A stretch of DNA of 64,000 nt from Diphasiastrum complanatum (lineage: Eukaryota; Streptophyta; Lycopodiopsida; Lycopodiales; Lycopodiaceae). A model generated the notes under the pieces. That model saw nothing but the letters and a program-made list of their open reading frames with translations, was not told the origin of the DNA and ran no database searches. Shown here one piece after another: positions 23,701-34,015 of this stretch. The stretch lies in contig CM055113.1 in NCBI GenBank assembly GCA_029204225.1, positions 9,696,364 through 9,760,363 of the forward strand, read 5' to 3'. A program made the position numbers and the translations under genes. Each line of letters begins with the position of its first letter. The stretch's first letter is position 1.

Positions 23701-23717
23701 CAGGTAGTTCGAATATC

Positions 23718-24190
23718 TCAACTCTTGATTTCTTCTCCTTCAATTCTTTGACTCTTATTGGCTTGGTACAAGGCTTCCATGTTCATGTGACATAACCTCT
23801 TGTGCCACAGAATATCTGTCGATTCTTGAGTTTGATTTGCTTGCTCGACTTGAGTTCGAATGCTCAAGTGATACAAATTACCATTTCTGTTACCTATAGT
23901 AACTACGTTATCAGAATCTTCATCGAACAATTTACAAGAGTCCCTTGTGAAAGTTATTGTGTCGACTATCTTTGCTACAGATAGAAGATCTTTATTGAGA
24001 GTAGGAACATAGAGAATTTGTGTCTCTAATCACAATACACGAGTTCCATCAACTTCATGCTTAGAACCATCTCCAAGTATAATGAATCTCGAAGAATTCA
24101 TCTTCTTATAGTCAGATAAAATTTGTTTCGAGAAAACAAAATGCTTTGCCACCAATGTTGTCACAAGTTTTCTACTAATAAGAGTCATTA
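23718..24190 (-). pseudogene. Copia A protease remnant and gag-pre-integrase
   Basis: The frame open at 23718-23930 contains 'DILWHKRLCHMNMEALYQ', the H...H part of the integrase zinc module, preceded by 'NRNGNLYHL'. The same strand to the right (to ~24190) reads 'FIILGDGSKHEVDGTRV', a stop, then 'ILYVPTLNKDLLSVAKIVD', the block between protease and integrase. The D-S/T-G-A protease active site is not recoverable. Confidence 0.85.
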
Positions 24191-24200
24191 CAAATTTTCC

Positions 24201-24870
24201 TCCTTTTTATTTCTAAATAAAGTTGCTCATGAATCTACTAGTTTAGATTCCTTGCTCCACGTAAAATCATTTTTTCCTTTATCATGAAGAAAGAGGAAGT
24301 GCCTCACACAACGGAATCTGTGCGCCTCCTTTTTTCTTTTCTTTTTCCTGATTTTTTTACATGCACCTTCCGCATCTGGGAAGGTGCATGTAAAAAAAAT
24401 TTACGACCAAAAAAAAGAGAAAAAAAAGTTTTAATGCCGCAGAAGGTCACCCTCGAGCGTTCCACCATGGGAAGGGCCTTGCCTCAGGATACCGCCCTTG
24501 GCCGAAGGCCTTTCCCTGGCGAAACGACCGAGGAGAGTGACTTGTCCCACCCATTTCAAACCTAATCATATACCTAAATAGTTTGGCCAACCAACTTGTT
24601 CATAGCTATTCACGTATTTCTCTTTGTCAATCCTTCTTTTGATAATCTTAGTCAAAGAATCTCCACTGTATAGGTACGCTACAAAGATGATGTTTATATA
24701 AAGATGAAAGTAGTGAGAATGGATTTGCATAACATATAACAGTACAGAGAAATGGCAATGTATCCAATGTCTTTATCTATCTCTCACACAAGAAAGTAGC
24801 AAAAATAAAGACAACATCTTCTCTTACTATTGTTTTCTAAGATTCATCTATATTTATAAAAATCTTAGTC
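24201..24870. other. Unassigned spacer with a strong hairpin
   Basis: No gene recognised. It contains the 20-bp perfect hairpin at 24352-24398 inside a pyrimidine-to-purine asymmetric block, then a short GC-richer patch (24435-24545) open for translation but without domain character. Confidence 0.5.
24352..24398. repeat. Perfect inverted repeat: 20-bp stem, 7-base loop
   Basis: TTTTTTTACATGCACCTTCC (24352-24371) pairs perfectly with 24379-24398 around the loop GCATCTG. Flanking T-rich (24329-24350) and A-rich (24399-24429) runs could extend the stem imperfectly. It may be a MITE core or a foldback; no target duplication was established. Confidence 0.9.
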
Positions 24871-25514
24871 TTTCCGAGCAACGGACAACGCTCATGCGTG
24901 ACGGACAGTGTGAGCGTTGCTCGGAAAACCCCCCCTTCACGCTTTCCTACTGTATGTCACAGCGCACGGGCAGCTTGTGCTGCCTGTCACACTGTGACGG
25001 GTGGAACCCCCCTCCCCTGTTGAGCCTTAAAGGCACTACCCTAGGGTTTGGCCCCAACCCAGTGTCATTGCACCATGTGGCATGGGTAGGGGCAGCCAAA
25101 AAGTTGGGATTTTGCGGGCGCGAGTGCCAGGCTACGCAATCTCGGGCAGGGCAGCCGCGGAGCGCGTAGGTTGGCGCCAGGCAACCACGACACATGGGCA
25201 CCGGGCAGACGCAGGGTGATGCCGAGCAGGGTGGCATCAGCGCCGACAGCCTAGAAGTGGCACCGAGTATCTGTAGGGGGTGGCGCCAGACACCTACATC
25301 ACCGGGCACACACACATAAGGCATTGGAGGGGTTTGCGTATATATTCCCTCTGCGTAATCCCATCGAAACGCTTATGGGATAAAGTTTGGTTGCTTGGAC
25401 ACGTGGCGCCCGGGCAGCCAATTTAAAAAAAAAAAAGTGTGGCTATGGTGGAGCTTGGGCCAAAGTGGGCAGTGCTATGAAGATGTAGCCCCCCCCCCCC
25501 CCCCCCCCCCCCCC
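24871..25514. other. GC-rich island with short repeats, ending in poly-C
   Basis: This block is clearly richer in G+C than its surroundings. It starts with a 13-bp perfect inverted repeat (24871-24883 TTTCCGAGCAACG and 24915-24927) and has repeated GGCGCCAG, GGCACCG and CCGGGCA words at 25150-25310. It ends with 26 C (25489-25514). Open frames exist on both strands, but none has a recognisable domain. A solo LTR or other unclassified repeat is possible. Confidence 0.4.
25489..25514. repeat. Poly-C tract
   Basis: 26 consecutive C. Confidence 0.95.
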
Positions 25515-27978
25515 TCCCGCTCTGACGTTCAAAAACGTGTGCCTACCCACTTGGGTGGGCAAACTTCACTAGTTTACCATCAAAGAAATAGAGACATAGA
25601 ATCAGTCTTGAAATGCAAGCAAAGGAGAAGAGTTCCTAATTTCTCTCTATGGAATGAATGAATGAAGGGCGTTAGTTTCTTAGATCTCTCACTGCATCTG
25701 AAATGGTGTAACATCTGAGTAGCCAAAGAACAATGGACTTATGAATAGCTACTACTAATGTTGCGTATAAGGCTCTAATGGAGAAATAAAGAGGTGGTTG
25801 TATCAAGACATTGAGGTTTGATTGTGTTGGTGAATAACTTTCAATAAATTTCATAGAGTTTTGATCAACACCTCCCTGTCTTTCTGCTCTTAACAATAAT
25901 GCTTCTTGATTTTGAGATTATTTCAATATGTAGATTCATGAGCACAAGATCTCCCATACCATTAAACACATTTTGTCTTTGAAGTAGTGGAAATAATGCC
26001 AATCTCCTTCATAGATTCATTTTATGACTCACCATATATGTAAACTTGAATTGGTGTATCTAAAAATCAAGATCTCCTCTCTTTTTCCCTTAAGAATACT
26101 CTACGATTGAATGAAATTCATATCTATTGTTCCATCTTGAATGATCTCCTCCCTCTGGATTTAACTATGGTGAAATCTTTGATAACCTTCTAGCTCATTA
26201 CCTAAACATCATGATTCATCTAAGCTATCACAAAATCTCGGTGTACTCCCTTTGATCTCAATTTCCAACTCAAAATTTCAACTAAAACCCAATCAAATCA
26301 AAAGAATGGAAACTATGAAATAGAAAAGATGCTAGGCCTTTCTACAAACTAGTTATTAAAATTCATACTTCTTAATTAATGAAAGCTAACTACTCATCCA
26401 TTAGGATTTTCAAATTAAGCAATGGAACTAGACAATTACGCCTATAGTTGAAACAAAAAATGTGATCATGCACTAATACTACATCTATTATCTCTCTTAT
26501 CTAATAATAACTATTTCAAAAAATAGATTCCCAAATATATCGATTTTATAAATCCTTAGATTTTTGAATCAACACACACAAAAATAACACAAATGCAAAG
26601 TATGCTATATGCAAAATTTCACATCTTTTCAAACAAAATTAACTAGCTATGTCGAAGAAAAAATATACAATCATATGTAGAATATTAGGAACCATGCAAA
26701 TCTGTGAACAGTTTTGTCGAAGATCTTGGCTCAAATTAATTTTTGAAGAAATCTTACTCCTTTTGTATTTTCCTCGGCCTATTGCATGTCATACTATAAG
26801 GTCTCGCAACTTCAAACATCAAAATAAACTAATCTTAATTTTTTTAATATAAAAGACAAACTTATCAAGATCATTAAATACGCGACAATATGAAAACAAT
26901 ATGCAAATTTGATATGAATCACCTAAAAAGTGCATTAAATCCTATTTATTTTATCACGCTCTCATGCCACATGCAAAAGCAAAGCAAAGAATCGATCAAT
27001 CATCCACGTCCTCATCTTCTTATTGACAACTATGGTGCACATTACCACACCAAATACTTACCCTACAATCTTCAATGACCTCGAAGACCTGTGCCAATTT
27101 TCACTTTCATGTAGTAGGTTTTAGATTGGAAAGCAAAGGCAATTAAAAAAAACATAAGCAGAGTCTATTATACAACAATATGACATGGCAAGACCTTGGG
27201 GGCACAATACTAGATTTTATTTCAAATGCAATCTTTGTTCTTTGATATTTGAATGCCACACCCTCCCTTATAAGAGGGCAAGCATTCTCCCATATATCAA
27301 TCTCTCACTTTTTTTGATCAAAGCAGGGTTTTCTCCCCTTTTTAGTGTCTAATATTAAGGTTTTGGGTGGGTGTATAGGTGCCTGGGTGGTATCAGCATT
27401 GGTATCAACAATGGTATCGTAGAACATACCTGACCGATATATGATTTTGTGATACTATGGTCGATACCTGACCTGGGTTGGTTTTAGCCCATGAATGCAC
27501 ATATCGATACTCGGATTACGGGCAAAACATTCACATTTAAGATGGTATCAATATAGGATCCATTTTTAGTTAGTTTCCAAAATTTACGTATGTGATAAAT
27601 ATTATGCATGGTGTCCCAAAGACATTGGTGGGCACAAACAAAGTATTGGCCTTTAAAATCATATGCATATTATATATAAAAATTTCATTCTTTTCATTAA
27701 ATGCATATTACCCTTTTTAAAATGGCTAATTAAAAAAAAATTATATACTCATATCTGGATTTATACTCGGCTCGTATCACCCCTGCAATACGTAGGCCAA
27801 TTCACACCAGTCACCAATTTACAGACATGATGATACTCATACCCGGCTGGTATCAATTTTTTTTTAAAAGTATAATACCAGAACTCGGGTGGTATTAAAA
27901 ATATCAATATTGGCCCAACACTGATTTTAACTATCAATATCAAACCCAAAGACATGGACATATATGTGTGTGTGTGTA
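25515..27978. other. AT-rich intergenic stretch
   Basis: No coding sequence recognised. Around 27370-27960 a word resembling (G)GTATCA / GATAC recurs many times in both orientations, giving a loosely repetitive texture, but no unit length could be defined. Confidence 0.5.
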
Positions 27979-28008
27979 CTAGTAAAGAGTGCCCGTCATT
28001 GACGGGCA
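27979..28008 (-). mobile_element. Candidate Helitron 3' terminus (hairpin + CTAG)
   Basis: Read on the minus strand, the 9-bp-stem hairpin TGCCCGTCA-A-TGACGGGCA (28008-27990) is followed after 7 nt by CTAG and then T. Helitrons end in a short hairpin about 10 nt before CTRR and insert before T. The Helitron Rep fragment at 28868-29169 lies upstream on the same strand, which supports the call. Confidence 0.55.
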
Positions 28009-28327
28009 ATGATGGCCAATCTAGGTGACGGTCGATGATTTGGATGGCGACCGATCTTGCACATCTCGCATCTCGAATATCTAACATATCTCACACATAT
28101 CGGCCATAGTGGGGATTAAAATTTCATGTTCAACAATAGCACATGGAGTATCTTAATAAAAAGGTTGACGACGATCTGGGTGATGGCCGATGATTTGGAT
28201 GGTGGCCGATGGTTTAGGAGGAAAGCCGATGGTCGTTGGCATGTATGTGTGTATGTATGTGAGTGCATGTGTTTATGTTTGTGTGTATTAGTGAGAATGC
28301 GTATATTTGCGCATGCGTGTGGGTAGT

Positions 28328-28356
28328 CTAGCATAGTGTGCCCACCGATGGTGGGC
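28328..28356 (-). mobile_element. Second Helitron-like terminal hairpin
   Basis: On the minus strand GCCCACC-ATC-GGTGGGC (28356-28340) is followed after 8 nt by CTAG (28331-28328). The arrangement is the same as at 27979-28008, but the next base is A, not T, so it is a weaker candidate. The two may be nested or related non-autonomous copies. Confidence 0.35.
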
Positions 28357-28519
28357 GACCGATGATGTGTGTGTGTGTATGGATTTGCGGGGAGTGTGCG
28401 TGTGTATCTATGTGTATGATTTGTGTCCAATGGTGTGTGTGATTTATGTGTCCAATGGTGGTGGCCGATGCTTTTGACGATGGCAAGAGGCTGGTTGTGG
28501 ATTGTTTTCTCATGCAGCT

Positions 28520-28642
<123 letters not shown>

Positions 28643-28867
28643 GGCATCCTAAGCTTAATCGAATAGCTAACGTAATTTATACAAACGATTTAACAAAGCA
28701 TGATTTATGACTGTATGAGCTCTGAAATTCAATTGTACTCATATATTAAATTTACAAACATTTCATGAAAGTCAATCCATAAAAACTTGATAAATCCAAA
28801 AGGGTATGCATCTCAATAGGACGTAGAGTTTGAATGTTACAAAATTTCATCAATAAATTCATGCATA

Positions 28868-29169
28868 AGGTGAATTTGAACGACTGAAACAACTCACAGT
28901 CAGCCGTGTGCGCAAGTCCTCAAAGCTGGTTGCACCTCTGACATGAGCCAAAGAACTCGCATATAGAACCTCTCCCCTTCGGAGGGGTGTACAAAATATA
29001 TGCCCCCAATGGCAGGGGTCGTATGCATGTTGAGTCGACGAATCCTTCTACGCGTTCTCTTGTTGTACCAATATTGTCTTGTCAAGTCCTGGTACAACAA
29101 CTCTCGAGCCTCCGAATCACCACTTCTATTTAGCTCAAAGAATGCTGTAAGTGGTATTTGAACGCCCAT
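28868..29169 (-). pseudogene. Helitron Rep/helicase-protein fragment
   Basis: The minus strand encodes a piece of the Helitron replication initiator-helicase, the protein that moves rolling-circle transposons. Visible blocks are 'LTAFFELNR', 'ARELLYQDL', 'YWYNKRTRRRIRR', then 'IGGIYFVHPSEGERFYMRVL'. In a neighbouring frame, after a one-base shift near 28945, comes 'HVRGATSFEDLRT'. These correspond to the conserved 'GRIYFVHPxxGERFYLRxLL...GxTSFEDLRT' region between the Rep and helicase domains. Only about 100 codons remain of a protein normally above 1000 residues; no HUH motif or Walker box is present. Confidence 0.85.
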
Positions 29170-29192
29170 CTACGACCTCTTCTAAATTCGAC

Positions 29193-30345
29193 CGACGGGC
29201 CTAGAATCCCAAGACTATATTTAGGGTTTCTGGATTAGGGTTTAGGGTTTAGGATTTTCTGACCATTTTTTATTGAATCCGACCAATTTTTGGGCTCGAT
29301 GGGCCTAGAACCCCAAGAGTGAGTTTAGGATTTCTGGTTCGGACGCATGTTTCGCTTTTAGTATTGAAACTTTTGGAGCCCGGTTTAGTCTTGTAGGTTC
29401 GTCTCGGCATGCACAAGATGGAACAAATGGTCTGAAAAATGAACTTCGCTCAGCGACACTGGACCGGTTCTCGGGGATGCCGGAAAGCAGTCCATTTAGT
29501 GGCATCCCCCTTGGCAAAATGGTCGTTTCTGGACAAACAACGTTAGAATTGAGCTGCAAATGGTCCCATGGGTTCATGTCGAGCCCACGAACTTGTGGAC
29601 ACCTCATGTCCGAAGTTCTGACCGTTTTCTACTGAATCCGACCAATTTCTGGCTCTATGGGCCTAGAATCCCAGGACTACGTTTAGAGTTTCTAATTCGG
29701 ATGCACATTTCGCTGTGTGCTCTGAATCATTTGGAGCCTGATTTAGTCCTGTAGGTTCGTCTCGGCGTGCAGCACAGGACGAAAAAAACTTCTTGGAAAA
29801 TGGACTCCGTTCGTTGCCACTGGACTAGTTCTAAGGGATGCTGGAAAGTAATCTATTTAATGGCATTACCCCCAACAGAAAGGGCGTTTCCAGACAAACA
29901 ACATCGAAATCGAGCTGCAAATGGTCCTGCAAAATTGTGTCAAGTCCACAAATCTCTAGAGACCTCCCGTCAGAAGTTCTGATCGTTTTTTATTGAATCT
30001 GACCAATTACTGACTCGACGGGCCTAGAATCCCAGCACTACGTTTAGGGTTTCTGGTTCGGATGCATGTTTCGCTATGATTACTGAACCATTTGGAGCCC
30101 GGTTTAGTCTTGTAGGTTGTATCGGTGTGTAGCACAGGACGGAACAGACTGTTTGAAAAATAGACTGTCTGAAAAACAGACTTCGTTCGGTGACACTGGA
30201 CCGGTCCTTGGGGAGGCTGGAAAGTAGTCCATTTAGTGAGTGGCATCTCCCCCCGACAAAAAAGTCGTTTCCAGAAAAATGGTATCAGAATTGAGCTGCA
30301 AATGGTCTCATGGGTTCATGTCGAGCCCACGGACTTGTGGACAGG
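29193..30345. repeat. Tandem repeat, three units of ~360 bp plus a partial unit
   Basis: The word TGACC(A/G)TTTT(T/C)TA(T/C)TGAATC recurs at 29261, 29619 and 29980 (third copy TGATCG), giving spacings of 358 and 361 bp. Each unit continues with GGGCCTAGAA, TTTGGAGCC, TAGTC(T/C)TGTAGGTT and GAGCTGCAAATGGTC blocks in the same order. A partial unit precedes (29193-29233). Units differ by perhaps 15 percent. It adjoins the Helitron fragment and could belong to that element. Confidence 0.9.
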
Positions 30346-30433
30346 CGGCTGGAGGTCAAAGGCAGCAGAAAATGTATTAGTATGAAATGTGTGCTTGTAT
30401 GTGATGTGTTAGTACGAAATGTGTGTTTGTATC

Positions 30434-30506
30434 TGTTGTGTGTGTGTATGTGTGTGTGCCATGTGTGTATTTATGGAGGGTGTGTGTGTATGCCTATGTT
30501 TACGGA

Positions 30507-30540
<34 letters not shown>

Positions 30541-30541
30541 A
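30434..30541. repeat. Imperfect (TG)n-rich tract
   Basis: Runs of TG interrupted by short unique words. Cys/Val-rich open frames across it are translation artefacts. Confidence 0.85.
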
Positions 30542-30674
30542 TTTGGGCTGAGCTTCTACCTCAACAAAGCTCAAGCTGATCACTTGAGCTCTGAGTTCAA
30601 CAATGCCCTGGCCTAATCAACCCAACATTTGTTGAGCTCAAAAGTGTGTGAGTGTGTGCACGCTTTAACTAGTA

Positions 30675-30728
30675 ATTAATCATTAGGGTTAGGCTTTATA
30701 CATTAATCATTAGGGTTAGGCTTTAGGC
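30675..30728. repeat. Two-copy 27-bp tandem repeat
   Basis: ATTAATCATTAGGGTTAGGC starts at 30675 and again at 30702. The TTAGGGTTAGG core resembles plant telomeric sequence, but two copies do not make a telomeric tract. Confidence 0.85.
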
Positions 30729-30820
30729 ATGCCCGCTGTGGAAAATGCCCGCCGTTGGCGGCCAAAAGTCAAAGGCGACCCAAATTCAACTCCCCCTCCT
30801 CCTGTTTTACTCTGATTTCT

Positions 30821-30843
30821 CCCCCCCCCCCCCCCCCCCCCCC
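30821..30843. repeat. Poly-C tract
   Basis: 23 consecutive C, followed by a CCT-rich stretch to about 30900. Confidence 0.93.
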
Positions 30844-31499
30844 AACTACCTTCTCACCCCCGCTACCTCCTCCTCCTCCCCCTCCCCCTCCCCCCCCATT
30901 GCCTTCTCCCCCCGCTGCCTTCTCTTTCTTCCCTGCTGCCTCCTCCTCCTTTCCCGCACTAGATAAGGTGAAACTATGCCCACCCAGGTTGGTTTGAAGA
31001 CCATGACATACTATTCAGAAATAATGAATCTAGAATATTATTGGTCTAGTTCATAGTCATCACAAGTCAGGATTTTCATATCATCTGACTGCAAATGTAC
31101 TCTCAATTTGCAACTCTAATATTTGAGATGGATGTCATTGTATCCTCATGTAATATTGATTCACAGTAGAGAAATTTGCGAAAACAAAAACAGATAATCT
31201 AGTCAAAACTAATGGAAAAATTATTCAAATTTTTTATGGCCTTTAAATTAACTCAAATGGCCTGCCTACTTATTCAAAAGGAACACCCTCAAAGCTTTCA
31301 CATTTCCATTTGTTAAGATGGTAGAGGAGAATGTACCAACCGTAGTTGTTTTTTTCAGCTGTTTTTTTCCAGCCTATGTTGTTAGCAGATCATTTGCACC
31401 CTTCCTTGGCATTAATGGTGGCATCACGCATATCCCAATATTTCAAATTTGTCGAACTTTGTTGCTGCAAAAAAGCAACTCAGTTAGCTAGCACACACG

Positions 31500-31619
<120 letters not shown>

Positions 31620-32340
31620 TCACATCATTGTTATTTTTTATCCCAAAACCCTAATTCTAAGAACCCTAACCCTAACAACCTATCTAAATAATACCTCGCG
31701 CTATTCTCACATTCTGTCTCCTCGCTAGCATGATGCTCATGCTCGTGCTCGTGCTCGTGATCTCGAAATCCCTATCGATGGATCTAACTTGCTCAAAATT
31801 TGAGAGAAACAAAGAAACAATGTTGGCAAGACCTTACGATCCACACATATGCACCTTTCAATCCTCATGCAGAATCTCCAAAACAAACACATAATCAAGA
31901 AAACCCACACCCAAATGCACCAAATTTTAGATCATGTGGTGATTCTTCTCTCCTCTTCGTTGCTGCATTCTTCACTTATGTCTATCAGTCTAATTCTCAT
32001 CACATGAGCTATATGTAAACAAAAACAAATATCCACTTGAAGGGGGCAGATGATCCATCATCCGTTTGCTCCAATTCGCATCACAATCAATCAAAACTCT
32101 GTCAATATCTTTGTAATGCAACAAAAATGCTGAATTCAGATGAGAGGAGCAAATCTGTGTTATACATTGATATCAGCTCTTCCATGACAGATGAAATAAG
32201 CAACCAAGCAATTTTTAAATTCTGGCCGTTTAGCTTCAGTTAAAGAACAACTGATGAGCAAACTACCTCAAACTATTGCAGTAATGCCATATTAACAGCG
32301 AGGTTGCATCTCCATATAGAATAATTCAGCAATTGCTTGG

Positions 32341-32700
32341 TTACGATTGGATAGTAAAACAAAGAATAAGAAGCCAAAGGTATCTGCATCCTATTGACTC
32401 AGTTTCCGTTAGGATTGATTCACCCATGCACTCTGCAAGAAAATATTTAAGGCTCGAATACGCTTCTGTGACGTCCTCTGGGTTGTTTCTTGGTCTCAGT
32501 ATCGCAAGAGCTATTGGTAGTGGCGCATCTTTCCTCTGGCAGCTTCCACCTTCAACTCTGCGATTAATATTCGCTCAATTAAAAATAATAAATCTATAGT
32601 TATGAGATTGGCATTTTCCTTTGGTTCGATGTAGAAAGTGGTCATTCTCACGGTAATGCTTTTGGAACCACACTTGCTGGTGATACGCTGAGCAAAATCG
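32341..32700 (-). other. Candidate exons of an unrecognised minus-strand gene
   Basis: A minus-strand frame at 32557-32341 reads protein-like, for example 'APLPIALAILRPRNNPEDV' and 'EAYSSLKYFLAEC'. It follows a splice-acceptor-like ATCGCAG (ending at 32558). A donor-like GTGAGA (32651-32646) lies 94 nt upstream. Joining the two sites keeps one open frame across the junction, although a stop lies about 60 nt further upstream. The frame at 32511-32840 overlaps it. I do not recognise the protein, so this could be a real small gene, a pseudogene or chance. Confidence 0.25.
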
Positions 32701-33339
32701 TGGGAGTGCTTCAAGCTATTGGGAACATTCCACACAACAGACGCATTGGTTCCAAGAAAGGGTGATTCCATGGAGCCCCATAGCAAGGATGTGCGGATGA
32801 TCGTAGATTTTTTGAGGCAAACATCGATGTAGGTAGACAACGTACTGAAAGATCACAATTGCAGGCATCAATTTAGGATATTGAATAGTTTGAAGTCTTG
32901 AGGAAAGAGGATAAATGAAATACCATTCTGGCAGTAATTGTGACGTTTGTTATATTGCCAAAAAAGAGAGATCCAGTTGCAAGTGAGGGAAATTGCAAGC
33001 ACCAATAGGCCAGAGAAATGGTGCGATGGAGGCCAGAGGAGTGAGATGGAGGCCTGAGGAGGGAGTTGTATTTTTGAATATGCATGGGAGGAGAGCCATG
33101 GCCATGGCTATGCATCCTCTTCCCCATACATGCATCCTCTTTTTTTAATTCTTAGTTCAAAATTGTGTATGCATGGGTGAGGGGAGAAGGATGCAACTTT
33201 ACATAAGTTTAAATATATATATAGATTATATTTATACTAACAACTATTGTTGTTTCATCTCTAGATCTATCTCTGGCTCTTGCCAGGCAATCGCTAGTCT
33301 TTAGATCCACTACATCGACATCGTTCACGAAGACGCTCG

Positions 33340-33353
33340 GTGTGTGTGTGTGT

Positions 33354-33420
<67 letters not shown>

Positions 33421-33421
33421 T
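33340..33421. repeat. Compound (TG)n(AG)n(TG)n microsatellite
   Basis: Three adjoining dinucleotide tracts with one interruption (ATAG). Confidence 0.95.
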
Positions 33422-33912
33422 ATGTTGCGATGGTGAAAACCTGACGCGTGCCGTGCATTTTGGTCGGTCCACGACGGAGCGATTTTTTCTAGGGTTTACC
33501 TAACATGGAGTCTTCTTGCGAAACCTTTCCCACGCACAAGGTGCAACGTGCTGCTTTGTCTGAATTGTTTGTGATGTAGTGGTGCGATCTAAATGCAGCG
33601 TCGCAGCGGGCTGATCAGCACGATCATGTAGTGGCCTGATCCGTGCAGGTGTGTTATAGCAAGGCAACGTGTTGTCTCTTTAAATTCTATGAAAAGCTTC
33701 TGGCACTGTGCTTGGATTCTGAGAGAAAAGCTTCTGGTGGGTGTGTTGGGAGAGGCGCATCTGTTTTTGGAGTGCAACTCTGTGTGTGTGTGTGTGTGGG
33801 TGGAGGGGGGGGTGTTTGGTTTCTGCATGCAAAAACTCGAGAGAATGTCAGTTGAGAGAGAATAGAATGATATCATTCAAATAATAACTAGGAGTTGATG
33901 AGGCAGTAAAGA

Positions 33913-34015
33913 ATGATGCAATGGCAATGGGAAAGTGCAACTGCCGGAGCAGTAGCAGGCTTTGCCACTGTGGTTACTCTTCATCCTCTTGACATTGTAC
34001 GCACCCGCTTTCAAG
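33913..34015 (+). CDS. FOLT1: Carrier gene exon 1
   Basis: 34 codons plus one base, from ATG (a second ATG follows directly) to CAAG|GTGGTT. It encodes helix 1 and the first carrier signature PLDIVRTRF. Phase-1 donor. Confidence 0.88.

Larger units (their letters stand above)
23035..24200 (-). mobile_element. Copia element A, 5' half (protease, integrase)
   Basis: Minus-strand continuation of element A on the right of the B insertion. It reads leftward from a degenerate protease region (~24190) through gag-pre-integrase and integrase to the insertion point. No gag or 5' LTR is recognisable to the right of about 24200, so the 5' end is lost or too diverged. Confidence 0.85.

Noticed and set aside
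24894-25324. Overlapping GC-rich frames on both strands
   Set aside because: Long frames are expected from GC-rich sequence; no recognisable domain.
29221-29255. Telomere-like TTTAGGG repeats
   Set aside because: Only about three units, embedded in the 360-bp repeat; not an interstitial telomere array.
30310-30616. Cys/Val-rich open frames resembling small secreted proteins
   Set aside because: They come from a (TG)n-rich tract; no signal peptide or cysteine pattern outside the repeat.
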